A stretch of DNA of 64,000 bases from Chrysogorgia sp. JL179-B06 (taxonomy: Eukaryota; Cnidaria; Anthozoa; Scleralcyonacea; Chrysogorgiidae): NCBI GenBank assembly GCA_035772405.1, contig JAYKKM010000122.1, positions 1,621,001 to 1,685,000 of the forward strand. The letters run 5' to 3'. Made by a program: the position numbers and the translations under genes. Shown piece by piece: positions 29,301 through 36,178 of the stretch (position 1 is the stretch's first letter; each line of letters starts with the position of its first letter). The notes under the pieces are model-generated. The model had not been told where the DNA came from and made no database searches. It worked only from the letters and a program-made list of their open reading frames with translations.

Positions 29301-32300
29301 AAAAATAAACACGTTATTTACCGTTTTGGTCGGTCCGTACTGGAAAAATATTTTCCCTCAGTCTCAGAAGCGGCCCTCGACCTTCGGTCTCGGGCCGCTT
29401 CTGAGACTTCGATAAATATATAAATAACATATATATCCTGTACGAAAGTTTATGTTTGGTCTTAAACCCTAAAAATAGGAATTAGGAAACATTCGACTTG
29501 ATTGGAAAATGGAAAGGGTATAATTTCAGTTCAAAATGTTTTTGGATCGGATCGGCATGTTTTATTGACGTTGGATCTGATCATTAATCAATTGTTGGAT
29601 TCTAACTGTCCAATCCGATCCGAACCTCTAGCGGACATTTAATAAGCTGAATTTCCGATACAATATAAATTGACGACGGTTTGGCAGCTTACTTCAAGAA
29701 GGAATATGTATACAACGTCTCTATATTACAGTAATATTTAAGCATTAAATTTATGAGCTGACCAGATATTTATATCAGAGTTATAATTATTTTAATTTAC
29801 AGGCACAAATAAGTATAGATTAGAAACTCAATCATATTTTTGTCAGTCTGTCTACATGTATATTTGCAGTCCAAGGGTCTAGCTTAACTTTAAAGACCAC
29901 TAGCAAGCATGTGCTAGTAGTGAGACTTCAAAACTTTAACATCAATTTTATGTGAGCGTAATATCTGAAATCTTACCACTCAGGCTAAGACAAAAATTTA
30001 AGAAATAAAATGCCTAAACATGACATAAACTCTGTACTAAGCATTCAATAAAGTTATCGTAAAACTCGTTAGGCTGGGGGTTAGGGTTAGAAAACTCGTT
30101 AGGCGCGGGGTAAGGGTTAGGACTTTTGTTGTTTTGGGAATAACTTACTGCTTACAATGCCTTAACAAGTCCAGTAATTTGTGGCTTACAACGTGAGGGA
30201 CGGCTGAATAGCTAGCTACCAACGTCTTCGATCGTCAGACGAACGTATTACGTGCTACGAAAAGTCACATTTCTGAAAATTTCCAATTGTTCAATTTTCC
30301 CAACTGAGGTCATACTCGCAAAATTATGCTAGTGAAATGTTTTCATACTCGCTAAAACTCGATAAAGCCAAAAGTTTACTCGCATTTTGCGAGTTTGCGA
30401 GCAGTAATTTCGAGTTCTGCAGTCATGAGTTGCAATTTGACACCATTGAACACTATCTTCCCATTGGCAAAACCCATTCAGTTTCTTGTGAAACCTATTT
30501 AACTTATTTTTGAAACTATAAAATTTTTTGCTAACGCATTACGTGCACTGTCCTATAACACGCAGCAACTTTAAAAAAGATAAATCAATAGATAACGCGC
30601 GCATAATCGCCTGCAAAACACGGTAACCAGAAACAATCATGAACATTTGAGAGAATTTAAAATTGCTGTGGCTTACACTCGCCCTTCAGGCTTCTGTTCC
30701 CAGGGCAATTTATCTCCCAAACTTCCACTTCATGTCTATAACTCTATGGAAAATGGAATTTATATTTTCTATTTCTTAAAATTAATGTACCATCAAGGTT
30801 TTCTCACCTCACTAGCAGATATCTTTTCTCGTGGTCCAGCGAGAATAAACATTTTGGCATACATAAGTCTTTCCAAGGTAATATCATCCTTGTTTCTAAA
30901 CAAAAAAAGCCTCTTAGCCACTATAACTCAGACTAAAAATTTATTAACTGAGAATGAGGTCTGTGCGGGAAACTATTTGCTGTTTACCTTACCTCTTTGC
31001 TGGTGTGTTTTACATTTTTACACCAGTTAGGTGGCATGATCACATTGACAAATTCTTTATTTTCCAAATTTCAAATTTTATTATTTTTATTTAAATCACA
31101 TTTTTTCAATTTTGTTATTTTCAAAAATTGTTACACATGGTCACCCTTACCTTAGTAAAATCACATAGGATCCTCCTATCTAATTTTCAACTTTTTCCCC
31201 TAGCATAGGGTCCCCCCTTACCCAATTTCTTCCCTTTTTCCCTTACCAGATTTTGGTTATATCTTTATGTTTCGTGCACCAATTGAAGGCGGGGGGGGGG
31301 GGTAGGGTAAACTTAAGGTAGGGTGGGTTAGGATTAGGAAAACACTTAAGGCGGGGGTTAGGATTAAGGGTGGATTAGGATGTCTATTTTAATATAACAT
31401 GAAGTTTAACCAATTGGTGCACGAAACATGACGATACTACCCAGATTTTCAATTTTTTTCCTAGAGTCCCTGCTTCTGATTTTTTAATTTTTCTTTTCAG
31501 TCCCAACTGGGCTTATTTCTCTTTTTCATATTAGATCTACAGTCGACTCCCGATAACTCAAACCCTCAATAACTCGAACCTCCCACTAACTCGACGCAAT
31601 TTTAGTTTCCCTAATTCAGGTCATTTTCTATAAAATTTTACCCTCGATAACTCGAACCACGTTTGTCAAGACTTGACGAGTAAAAAAATACAGTACTGTA
31701 GCCCAAAAAATTGAATTTATTTTGAAGCAGCCGCATATCTGTCAGGCTTTGTCATACGAGGCATGCGATCGCACGTGCACGCCTTGGCACATGCCTAAAA
31801 TTACCTAGGCGTGCAATGAATCACACGCCTAGGTAAAATCTATGCTATTCAGGGCTCAAGATTTGCGGTATCCCGATATCCACGGGATACCATATTTTAA
31901 TTTTGGATATCATAGGCTTAGTATCCCGACGGGATACTATAAAAAAATTTGAATTTCCGATCCAAACTCCGAAGTCTGTACATTTTGGCAAAATGTTCGA
32001 CAAAATAGCTCTGTTTTGGTGCTTTGTTTCTTATTCTGTGTATTTTGTTTCTTATTCCGTGTATTTATCGTTGTTTGTCACGCGAATGTGGAATGGTTCT
32101 GGGCACGAGATTAATTCTCCACATACACTAAATTGTAGAATACCCGTCCACTTTTGCTATTTCTATCTGTTGACAGTTCGTAAAAGGGTCAAATTATGGA
32201 AAATTCATCATAATATTATACAATTGCTTTGTTCTATTTTAAAACCCCATTTCATTTGTTAACAATCAACCAGTACACACAATATAAACCTTCGACATTA

Positions 32301-35300
32301 TATTTAAAGACATTTTAGAGCATCCTGGTTTGTATTTCTGCCTTAAATGCGGTTTCAAAAGTGGACAGGTATTCTATAATTGCTCCTAAAATACATATTT
32401 CTGGAGATCATTGTTATACCATTACATAAATCATTAATAATCAGCACCTGTCCGGCACTTATTATTTTACCTTGTTTGGATACTGCTAATCGGAATACCT
32501 ACTATCCAAATCTGGGATACTAAATTTCAAGGAGGGATACCAGATTTTAAGGTGCTAGTATCCACTTGGATACTGGTAAAAAATTCAAATCTTGAGCCCT
32601 GCTATTATGCTAAAATTTACGCGTAGCTAAAATCTTTCGGCCAAGTCTTTCTGAAAATATTATTATCCGGTATGCAAATGTGTGTTTTTAGCGGGTGTTG
32701 AGACAGGCGTATGGCCCCCTCTGGCAGTGATAATGCAATTAAACAAACAAACGAACAAGATAAGTCTTACGCAGTGTCCAGCAATGGAAAATCGAGCACG
32801 AATGACAGCAATGGCGATATATAATACAGTAAATGTTTTTTTATTCATGAGCGTCTGTATGAGTAAAAGGTAGTGTTGTGCGTACCAAATGATGAGTGAC
32901 ATTCAGGCCTGAATATAATTTTTTGGAGCTCGCCAGACACGATGTCCGGCCACAGAGTAAATCGGCCGGACAAGACCACTTTTCTGTCGGACACGGTTTG
33001 TTAATTTTATCCCCGAATCGTTTTAGCATGACAATAAATAATTTTGCCGTTATGTAATGCAGTGTGATAAATGTTGTATATTAATAGCCTTGTCGCCAAT
33101 ACAGCGAACAACGCTGGTCTATAAGTGGTCGAGTCGGCCGGACATTGATGTCTGGCAGCAGCTCCAAGTTGCCGGTCACAAGACGAATTAACGCCGGACA
33201 ATGTCCGGTGTCAGGCGGTATTATTCAGGCCTGGTGACATTACATGCGTGTGCAAATACGAAAGACCATCGTCGTCTCGCATCTGCTTCATTTTCTTGTC
33301 AGAAAATGTGACCTGACGGAAGCTGCCGTTGCCAGAGCTTGCCAGGTATCTTCTGTAGGTCAGTTGCCATATCTAAATCCTAAGAACAAAGGTCTAGCCA
33401 GAAATTATATTTCTTTTGTCATACTACAGAAATACGAAAAATTGTAAGTAGGATTTCGCAAGTGTCTTTTGTGCAAATTTAATCTATACCGTAGTAACAA
33501 TATTTTAAGATTGTATTAATATTTTAAGTTACGCAAAGAATTCCCGAACTTGAGTTTATTAGTGTTTGGTCAATCCAGATCAAATGCATGTGTTGCCCAG
33601 TACTTTGAAGTTACTCTGACGAAAATTCCTTGTCTCGCGACCCTAAGGATGTTAACACCGAAGTCACTGACTGATGTCCACAGTTCATCTGAAGATGACA
33701 ATTTATGATTAACCACGATTGAAGAACCATTTAGTTGTGTTGTTTCTGTATGTTGTAAAATAATATGGCTACAAACTTTCTGGCACTAAACACTGAAATT
33801 ATCTAGTACAGTAATTTGATTTATTTGTTTCGTCAAATTTCATTAGTAGATCTTCAATTTTATCATGTAATTTTATTTCTAAAGCTACATGTCACTAGAA
33901 TAGAAAATAAAGAAGAGAATTGTTGAAAATTGCGTTTAGTATAATTGGCGTTATTTCATTAAGACGTTATGACGTCATCGCACGCCTAAATCAATTTAGG
34001 AATGCGGCCATTCGCACGCCTTCGATTTTTATATGACAAAGCCTGATCTGTCTTTTTTTTGCATTACAAAAAATGTGTTTGTCCAAGTTTAGATTTCGCT
34101 AGCTTAGTATCTTCATCAAGCTTTGCTACTTATAAACTCCTTCAAAATGTCAATAAATTTATTTTGTCACTTGAAGTGCAGTATGCATGGCACTTACATC
34201 CCTAATCCCCCACTCCATGATTTGTTGATTAAAATGACACTGTATGAATAGAAATACATAGTAAACACCATTTTTTCCTTATTTCTGGAAATTTGTTCTC
34301 AACTCCTGGTAACTCGAAGTTTAACTCCCGATAACTCAAACCTTTTTCTATTTCCCTTGAAGGTTCGAGTTATCGGGAGTCTACTGCTAAGTTCCACCCA
34401 TGTACCGAGCCACCCCAAAAAACTTACACAACAACTTTCCAATTTGTTCTCAGTTTACGAACCAAAGATTTGAAGCCATTTGTTGGAGAAAATAACTCTT
34501 TCTTAGATGCATTGAAGATTATTGTGTTATTTTGAGCAGAGCTATCATTAGTAACCTAAAACAGAATACACTATAATTTAGCTAGATGCCATAATCAATC
34601 AAATACCTATTTAATTTCTTACTTAATCATTTTGAATAAATCTAAAGGCCTTTTTCATAAGATATACATGGGAAGGAGGCTGATGGAAGCAAAAACAAAT
34701 ATATTTCCTTTCTTTAAAGATATATCTTACAGTTTATCATTAAATTAGAGCACTGGTCTAGAGTTCCAGGTCGATTCTGGAAGGCCTTGCAGGATGTTGT
34801 ATTTTCACAACTGATCCCCGGGTCTTGGTGGCATGGTGCTGAAAATGTGCCGCAGGCCCCTATGCAACCCTATTCGGGACCTGGTTTTGAGCTTTGTCAT
34901 TGGTTACCAAAATAATTTGACTTGTTCTTTCAATTTCTGCCATTTATAAAGTCAAAATATCAAATAATTTTATTGTTTGACATGTTATATTGACAAATAA
35001 GGCACAAACTTGGGCCATAAAGATGTCAAAGAGACAAACAACAAAAACAAAATATCATTTCAAACAATAAAATGTATAAAAACATTATAAGGACTATTAG
35101 CATAATCTTTATGATCATCACAGAGAAAGGAAAACACTAAACAGTTCATTTCAAGCAGTTACTGTACAGAAGCTAAACCTGTTTACTTCCACATGGCAAC
35201 AAGAAAAGCTATTTCCTTCAGAAATAATTTACATTTACAGAACACGGTGTAACTCATCTAAAGGTCTAAGGTAACTAGGAAATAACAAGTTAGCTATATT

Positions 35301-35392
35301 CATCCTAAATTAGAGGTTTCGCTCAACCAAAAGAGTAAAAAAAAAATGCAATGTAAATGTACCTGTTCGTCGTTCATCGTTCCAGGCGCCAT
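5184..35392 (-). CDS. IFT52: Intraflagellar transport protein 52 (14 exons found, C-terminal exon missing)
   Basis: IFT52 is a core IFT-B subunit needed to build cilia; it binds IFT88, IFT70 and IFT46 inside the cilium. Fourteen exons join without a frame break into 434 residues: 35363-35392, 34428-34555, 30808-30895, 24849-24978, 23089-23164, 22839-22907, 20623-20749, 15737-15823, 12762-12830, 12348-12425, 11965-12041, 9849-9936, 7485-7593 and 5184-5329. Family hallmarks are visible: IIFNASKKELFSPTNGFKSL near residue 22, LAGPREK, GEGGESRFNTNINFLLEDYG, VYPFGAT, GSVHMFSDQYFDKEENSK, HEPLQLIPPQFETPLPPLQP, FRELPGAPLELFDLDDHFSSE and the C-terminal DAKHILEYIFAQVTEFKKLN. The order matches the N-terminal GIFT domain, the central linker and the C-terminal IFT46-binding part. 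Vertebrate IFT52 is about 437 residues and continues some 14 residues past FKKLNQ, so one short exon is missing. The start is the upstream ATG at 35392, in strong context (AAAATGGCG); a second in-frame ATG is at 35377. The gene is head to head with ENGASE. Confidence 0.95.
5950..6517. mobile_element. TTAA MITE, AGTGCC family, left end damaged
   Basis: Near-identical to 15055-15617 over some 560 bp. The right end is GATCGTTGTGGCACT followed by TTAA; the left end has lost the terminal AGTGCCACT. Confidence 0.8.
7485..7593 (-). CDS. IFT52: IFT52 exon 13
   Basis: Residues 350-385, VFPPTFRELPGAPLELFDLD then DHFSSEKVRLAQVTNK. Donor T|GTGAGT splits the Cys codon shared with exon 14. Confidence 0.95.
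7621..8290. repeat. ATGATC/ATCATTG microsatellite-like tract
   Basis: About 670 bp of TGATCATGATCAT-type repeats with CATTG and CGAT variants, in an IFT52 intron between exons 12 and 13. It is nearly self-complementary, so several frames on both strands are open by composition only. Confidence 0.9.
8380..9164. mobile_element. TTAA MITE with ~265-bp inverted arms
   Basis: Ends AGTGCCTATGACATGAAAAT and reverse complement, TTAA on both sides (8376-8379, 9165-9168). Arms include mirrored TGACGTCA at 8521 and 9016. No coding frame. The four-base TTAA target is typical of piggyBac-type transposition. Confidence 0.85.
9707..9830. repeat. Second TGATCA-rich tract
   Basis: About 120 bp of ATTGTGATCACGATTATTGT-like units and a TGATCATGATCATGATCATG run, the same composition as 7621-8290, just downstream of IFT52 exon 12. 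Confidence 0.75.
9849..9936 (-). CDS. IFT52: IFT52 exon 12
   Basis: Residues 320-349, RSYEELHVKHEPLQLIPPQF then ETPLPPLQPA. This proline-rich linker is close to identical across the family. Donor GTAAGA, phase 0. Confidence 0.95.
10084..10598. mobile_element. TTAA MITE, diverged AGTGCC family member
   Basis: Left AGTGCCTCTGTGACGAAATA, right TGTGATCACAGGGGCACT followed by TTAA. The interior shares order and partial sequence with 5950-6517, including CCATTGCTCAAAACTTGTTC and TGACGTCA at 10293 and 10410. Confidence 0.65.
10599..11964. other. IFT52 intron 11, upper part
   Basis: No exon seen. A small inverted pair (TCTTTTCAATTTGACGTCAC near 10736; TGACGTGAAATTGAAAAGAA near 10787) is the only clear structure. 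A 126-codon minus frame at 10973-11353 is hydrophobic but has no family motif and no splice support. Confidence 0.5.
11965..12041 (-). CDS. IFT52: IFT52 exon 11
   Basis: Residues 295-319, IPQDFSKIFEKDLFKLDTAI then VPEVL. Ends in phase 2 (AG before GTAAAA). Confidence 0.92.
12348..12425 (-). CDS. IFT52: IFT52 exon 10
   Basis: Residues 269-294, ISDYHFVPDTSKLAERLKVC then LQEGEE; 26 codons, phase 0 at both ends. This aligns with the human segment after DAEDPEI. Confidence 0.92.
12762..12830 (-). CDS. IFT52: IFT52 exon 9
   Basis: Residues 246-268, DVIFRWLTTNEIRLNSIDAE then DPE; 23 codons, phase 0 at both ends. The acceptor lies behind a pyrimidine run (TTTTCTCGTCGTTTAAG). Confidence 0.93.
12831..13459. 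repeat. Intron DNA with degenerate telomere-like repeats
   Basis: 13328-13405 holds about a dozen CCCTAACCGTAACCCTAATC-like units, too varied for a recent telomere. Upstream, GCGATTTACTAA and AATAACATT repeat at 13230-13265 and again near 13921-13950 across the next element. Confidence 0.6.
13460..13907. repeat. GC-rich inverted-repeat element
   Basis: CAATTCTTCCTGTAACCATC at the left pairs with ATGGTTGCAGGAAGAATTG at the right. CCCGGGCAA and TTGCCCGGGG boxes lie just inside. Base composition is far richer in GC than the neighbours. Confidence 0.65.
13908..15054. other. IFT52 intron 8, no gene seen
   Basis: A CCTTAGCC-type short repeat lies at 14065-14180. Minus-strand open frames at 14351-15025 have no recognisable motifs. 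Confidence 0.5.
15055..15617. mobile_element. TTAA MITE, AGTGCC family, intact ends
   Basis: Ends AGTGCCACTACGATGAAAAT and ATCGTAGTGGCACT, TTAA at 15051-15054 and 15618-15621. Full-length reference copy for the relic at 5950-6517. TGACGTCA at 15269 and 15435. Confidence 0.88.
15737..15823 (-). CDS. IFT52: IFT52 exon 8
   Basis: Residues 217-245, HNPGKLVVIGSVHMFSDQYF then DKEENSKVQ. Exactly 29 codons, phase 0 at both ends. Confidence 0.95.
16351..17727. mobile_element. hAT-like element, 8-bp target duplication
   Basis: CAGTGGCGTAGGAACG at the left and TTCCTACGTCTCTG at the right; flanks ATCGTGAC (16343-16350) and ATCGCGAC (17728-17735) differ at one base. It hosts a second element at 16783-17673. 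Confidence 0.78.
16783..17673. mobile_element. Element nested in the hAT-like element
   Basis: CAATCTCGTTCCCAGAGC and its exact reverse complement form the ends. GCTTGTCC flanks both sides within a base, so a 7-8 bp target duplication. The inner minus frame 17101-17535 (144 codons) ends with a hydrophobic stretch and resembles no transposase I know. Confidence 0.72.
17909..19154. mobile_element. Pogo/Tigger-type element carrying a 17-bp tandem array
   Basis: CCGTATTTCCTCTAATAAAC and its reverse complement form the ends, TA on both sides (17907-17908, 19155-19156). The right subterminal unit has expanded into the tandem array at 18735-19146. Confidence 0.82.
18735..19146. repeat. 17-bp tandem repeat (about 24 copies)
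   Basis: Unit GGCGTTTATTAGAGGGA repeated almost perfectly head to tail; early copies have a GAAGAC variant. The unit is the reverse complement of the element's own left end (CCTCTAATAAACGCC). Confidence 0.95.
19155..20084. other. IFT52 intron 7, inverted repeat, no gene
   Basis: 19610-19720 and 19870-20010 form a long inverted pair around AAAACTCGATTTTGTGGCAA. The GCCGAAATAGCGT dispersed repeat lies at 19410-19460. No exon seen. Confidence 0.6.
20085..20545. mobile_element. Foldback element, copy in IFT52 intron 7
   Basis: Inverted arms of about 190 bp: ACTCCAATCTAGTGTCTTCA at about 20161 and TGAAGACACTAGATTGGAGT at about 20446, also AGGATCCCTATTTATACC. The tip holds ATGCCAAGCCTCCAGACG. A related element is in ENGASE intron 1 (37270-37970). 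Confidence 0.8.
20623..20749 (-). CDS. IFT52: IFT52 exon 7
   Basis: Residues 174-216, starting QSLSFVYPFGATINVVKPAI and ending RPICAFHSSK at donor GTAAAA, phase 0. Confidence 0.94.
20750..21578. other. IFT52 intron 6, no gene seen
   Basis: A short inverted pair around CAAAATTTCGGGG (21164) and CCCCACGAAATTTT (21210). Otherwise unremarkable. Confidence 0.45.
21579..22208. mobile_element. TTAA MITE, AGGATGAGTGTCC family
   Basis: AGGATGAGTGTCCAGCTAAT at the left and ATTAGCTGGACACTCATCCC at the right, TTAA on both sides (21575-21578, 22209-22212). The 63-codon frame inside has no motif. Confidence 0.85.
22308..22470 (+). repeat. tRNA-derived SINE, second family
   Basis: CGGTAGCTCAATGGTTAAAG resembles an A box and GGTTACAGGTTTGATCC a B box, followed by a body with CAGAAACATTTTCTGAGGAT. 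The same body is at 49659-49690. Confidence 0.65.
22839..22907 (-). CDS. IFT52: IFT52 exon 6
   Basis: Residues 151-173, REINRAAGKQVPGDVDNEVT then NIA. The GTATGT donor after CA is chosen because it alone restores the Gln codon and the next exon's frame. Confidence 0.9.
23089..23164 (-). CDS. IFT52: IFT52 exon 5
   Basis: Residues 126-150, DAVVRTSYYKYFHPKEVLVS then NGVLN. Ends in phase 2 with AG before GTAGTT. Confidence 0.93.
23408..23520. repeat. Palindromic AAAACACTCG repeat
   Basis: TTTAAAACACTCGCAGCAGT... folds against ACTGCTGCTCGTGTTTTAAA with ATATAAAACACTCGGCTGC at the tip. A relative lies at 23768-23832. Confidence 0.7.
23874..24302. mobile_element. TTAA MITE, AGAGCGAGTGTCAACC family
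   Basis: AGAGCGAGTGTCAACCATCG left, GGTTGACACTCACTCT right, TTAA flanks (23870-23873, 24303-24306). No coding capacity. Sits upstream of IFT52 exon 5. Confidence 0.83.
24849..24978 (-). CDS. IFT52: IFT52 exon 4
   Basis: Residues 83-125, the most conserved stretch of the family (YLDKGGSILVLLGEGGES, then NTNINFLLEDYGIMVNN). The donor is G|GTGAGT, phase 1. Confidence 0.95.
24979..26900. other. IFT52 intron 3, lower part
   Basis: AT-rich, no exon. Contains the inverted-repeat element at 25296-25721 and a short palindrome around AACACTCGAGAAGTTGGGAA (26769). A TGACGTCA is at 26622. Confidence 0.5.
25296..25721. mobile_element. Inverted-repeat element with 7-bp duplication
   Basis: CAACCTAGTCTCCACCCAGT left and GGTGGAGACTGGGTTG right; further in, AATGTAGACAGTCTACATT is itself palindromic and occurs in both arms. 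TATTGAC flanks each end (25289-25295, 25722-25728). Confidence 0.78.
26901..27525. mobile_element. PIF/Harbinger-like element with TTA duplication
   Basis: AGGTACGTTTACACACTACG ends are exact reverse complements over more than 30 bp, TTA on both sides (26898-26900, 27526-27528). A minus frame at 27044-27235 reads RAFTDKETRILISEWFKYPQ, similar to the Myb/SANT-like protein that Harbinger elements carry; no transposase is present. Confidence 0.82.
27716..28540 (-). pseudogene. Broken Tigger/pogo-type DDE transposase
   Basis: The frame matches Tc1/mariner-pogo (Tigger/JERKY) transposases: KAKDLAKELNVKDFVGGPG, QLPDDWESKVESFCEFVRRK, VFNMDEVPMCFDAP with the first catalytic Asp, HEKTHFTVVLACSKTGKKLK PLVIFK, then LQPLDISVNRSFKAKRRK. 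Two faults are visible. A frameshift pair around 28389-28470 moves the FMRRNKLSVRTRTATA segment into another frame. A deletion joins VVIHCQKDG directly to VLQPLDISVN and removes the second and third catalytic Asp. A pogo-like left end CCGTATTTTCCGGGCG lies at 27529. It cannot be active as it stands. Confidence 0.85.
28541..29010. other. Intron DNA beyond the Tigger relic
   Basis: No further transposase domain is readable upstream of the frame, so its DNA-binding N-terminus is lost or too decayed. No host exon seen. Confidence 0.45.
29011..29420. repeat. Palindromic GTCCGTAC repeats
   Basis: CTCGGTCCGTACGGGAAAAT pairs with ATTTTCCCGTACGGACCTCG around a tip of GTACAGACCTCGCCCTTCGG. Further GGTCCGTA units follow at 29171-29245 and 29328, and a smaller palindrome CTCAGAAGCGGCC at 29362-29405. 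Confidence 0.7.
29421..30807. other. IFT52 intron 3, upper part
   Basis: Unremarkable AT-rich DNA. AAAACTCGTTAGGC plus GGGTTAGGGTTAG at 30061-30120 matches a piece at 25590-25620, so another dispersed repeat. Confidence 0.45.
30808..30895 (-). CDS. IFT52: IFT52 exon 3
   Basis: Residues 54-82, NKDDITLERL then FILAGPREKISASE. The acceptor is TTTAG and the donor is GAG|GTGAGA, phase 0. The first base completes the split Val codon from exon 2. Confidence 0.92.
31262..31431. repeat. Small inverted-repeat element
   Basis: TTATGTTTCGTGCACCAATT left, CCAATTGGTGCACGAAACAT right, with a G-rich TTAGGATTAGG core. Confidence 0.65.
31850..32601. mobile_element. Nested inverted-repeat element (CAGGGCTCAAGATTTG)
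   Basis: CAGGGCTCAAGATTTG ends are exact reverse complements. GGTATCCCGATATCCACGGG and TATCCACTTGGATACTGG repeats lie just inside. The direct flank shares only CTATT, so the target duplication is unclear. Confidence 0.65.
32904..33233. mobile_element. hAT MITE nested in the Tigger-like element
   Basis: CAGGCCTGAATA left, ATTCAGGCCTG right, exact 8-bp duplication GTGACATT (32896-32903, 33234-33241). Repeated CCGGACA units inside. Confidence 0.82.
34428..34555 (-). CDS. IFT52: IFT52 exon 2
   Basis: Residues 11-52 plus two bases of codon 53. Carries the first conserved block (NNTIIFNASKKELFSP) and ends KLRTNWKVV at donor GTAAGT. The acceptor is TTTTAG. Confidence 0.92.
34556..35362. other. IFT52 intron 1
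   Basis: Runs from the exon 1 donor to the exon 2 acceptor. No element with clear ends and no exon is seen. Confidence 0.5.
35363..35392 (-). CDS. IFT52: IFT52 exon 1 (start codon)
   Basis: Codes for MAPGTMNDEQ and ends phase 0 at CAG|GTACAT. The first ATG has A at -3 and G at +4. The second, five codons on, is the alternative start. Phase and position fit exon 2. Confidence 0.75.
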
Positions 35393-35501
35393 TTTGAAGT
35401 TGATTAAAACACGATATACGAGCTATTCCGGACCTCCGAACGACACGAAACGAAATATACCGACAGTTTCCGAGAATTTCGACACGTTACGAAAAACAAA
35501 T
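35393..35501. promoter_or_regulatory. Bidirectional promoter between IFT52 and ENGASE
   Basis: Only 109 bp separate the two start codons of these divergent genes, so both must start transcription from this segment or from within each other's first exon. No TATA box is seen. Each start codon sits in a YY1-like motif facing outward: AAAATGGCGCC on the minus strand (35385-35395) and AATATGGCGGA on the plus strand (35500-35510). YY1 sites overlapping the initiator ATG are known in TATA-less metazoan promoters; a role here is inference. Confidence 0.7.
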
Positions 35502-36178
35502 ATGGCGGATTTCTTTGTTGTTCTTTTGATAACTTTGGCTATTTTATGCTTCTCGGTTTTCTTTTGGAAATGGATAAATCGACGGAACCAACTTATAGCC
35601 AAAGAACGTACACGATTGAGAGTCTCGAGAACGGAAGTCAGAAACAATCGCTTGAGAAAGTTTGATAAAACACCCAACGAAAACAGAGCAGATTTAATAG
35701 ATGATATTAAACCCTCTGCAACTGAAACTTCCACTGAAGAGTCTCGCATATTGCTGGCAAAAGATCCACCTGTTTTTGATAAAGAAATACCCCTTAACGC
35801 GACAAAGATTTTGGACGAGCGAACGTTACAACACGACGCAGTTTCGGATGTTGGCTCGAGAAAAACTTCTGAAAATGAAACTATTGTTTCATCCGGGGAA
35901 AATACTGATCCTTTAATAATACGACCGTCTCCTAGTGCCAATAAATCACCTCCTAAGGCTGAGAATTCACAAAAATGGGTTTCCTTTTCCGAAGTGACAC
36001 AAATCTCTGTCCCAGAAACTCGTCCATTAACCAATCTTGATGAGTTAAGGGCATGGAATGAAGGTTTTGATGAGTTTAACGTGAGCAACACACCATTAAG
36101 GAGAGCTTCAGATAAACTTGAGGCACGGCCAAGGACTTTAGTTTGTCATGATATGAAAGGGGGCTACTTAGAGGACAG
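35502..36178 (+). CDS. ENGASE: ENGASE exon 1: membrane segment, linker, GH85 start
   Basis: Residues 1-225 plus two bases. Start context is AAATATGG. Hydrophobic segment at about residues 4-22, then a basic cluster (KWINRRNQ), then about 170 polar, Ser/Thr/Glu-rich residues before the GH85 motif CHDMKGGYLED. The donor is AG|GTAACT. Confidence 0.9.

Larger units (their letters stand above)
31540..34386. mobile_element. Tigger-like element (~2.8 kb) hosting two others
   Basis: CAGTCGACTCCCGATAACTC at the left and GTTATCGGGAGTCTACTG at the right; subterminal copies of CCCGATAACTCAAACC occur at both ends. TA precedes the left end; the right TA is degraded. Lies in IFT52 intron 2. No transposase frame is readable. 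Confidence 0.72.

Noticed and set aside
35346..35501. Upstream in-frame extension of ENGASE starting MQCKC
   Set aside because: The ATG lies antisense in IFT52 intron 1 and the extension crosses IFT52 exon 1; MADFF at 35502 has a better context.
35423..36091. 222-codon minus-strand frame
   Set aside because: Antisense shadow of ENGASE exon 1; no motif and no splice support.
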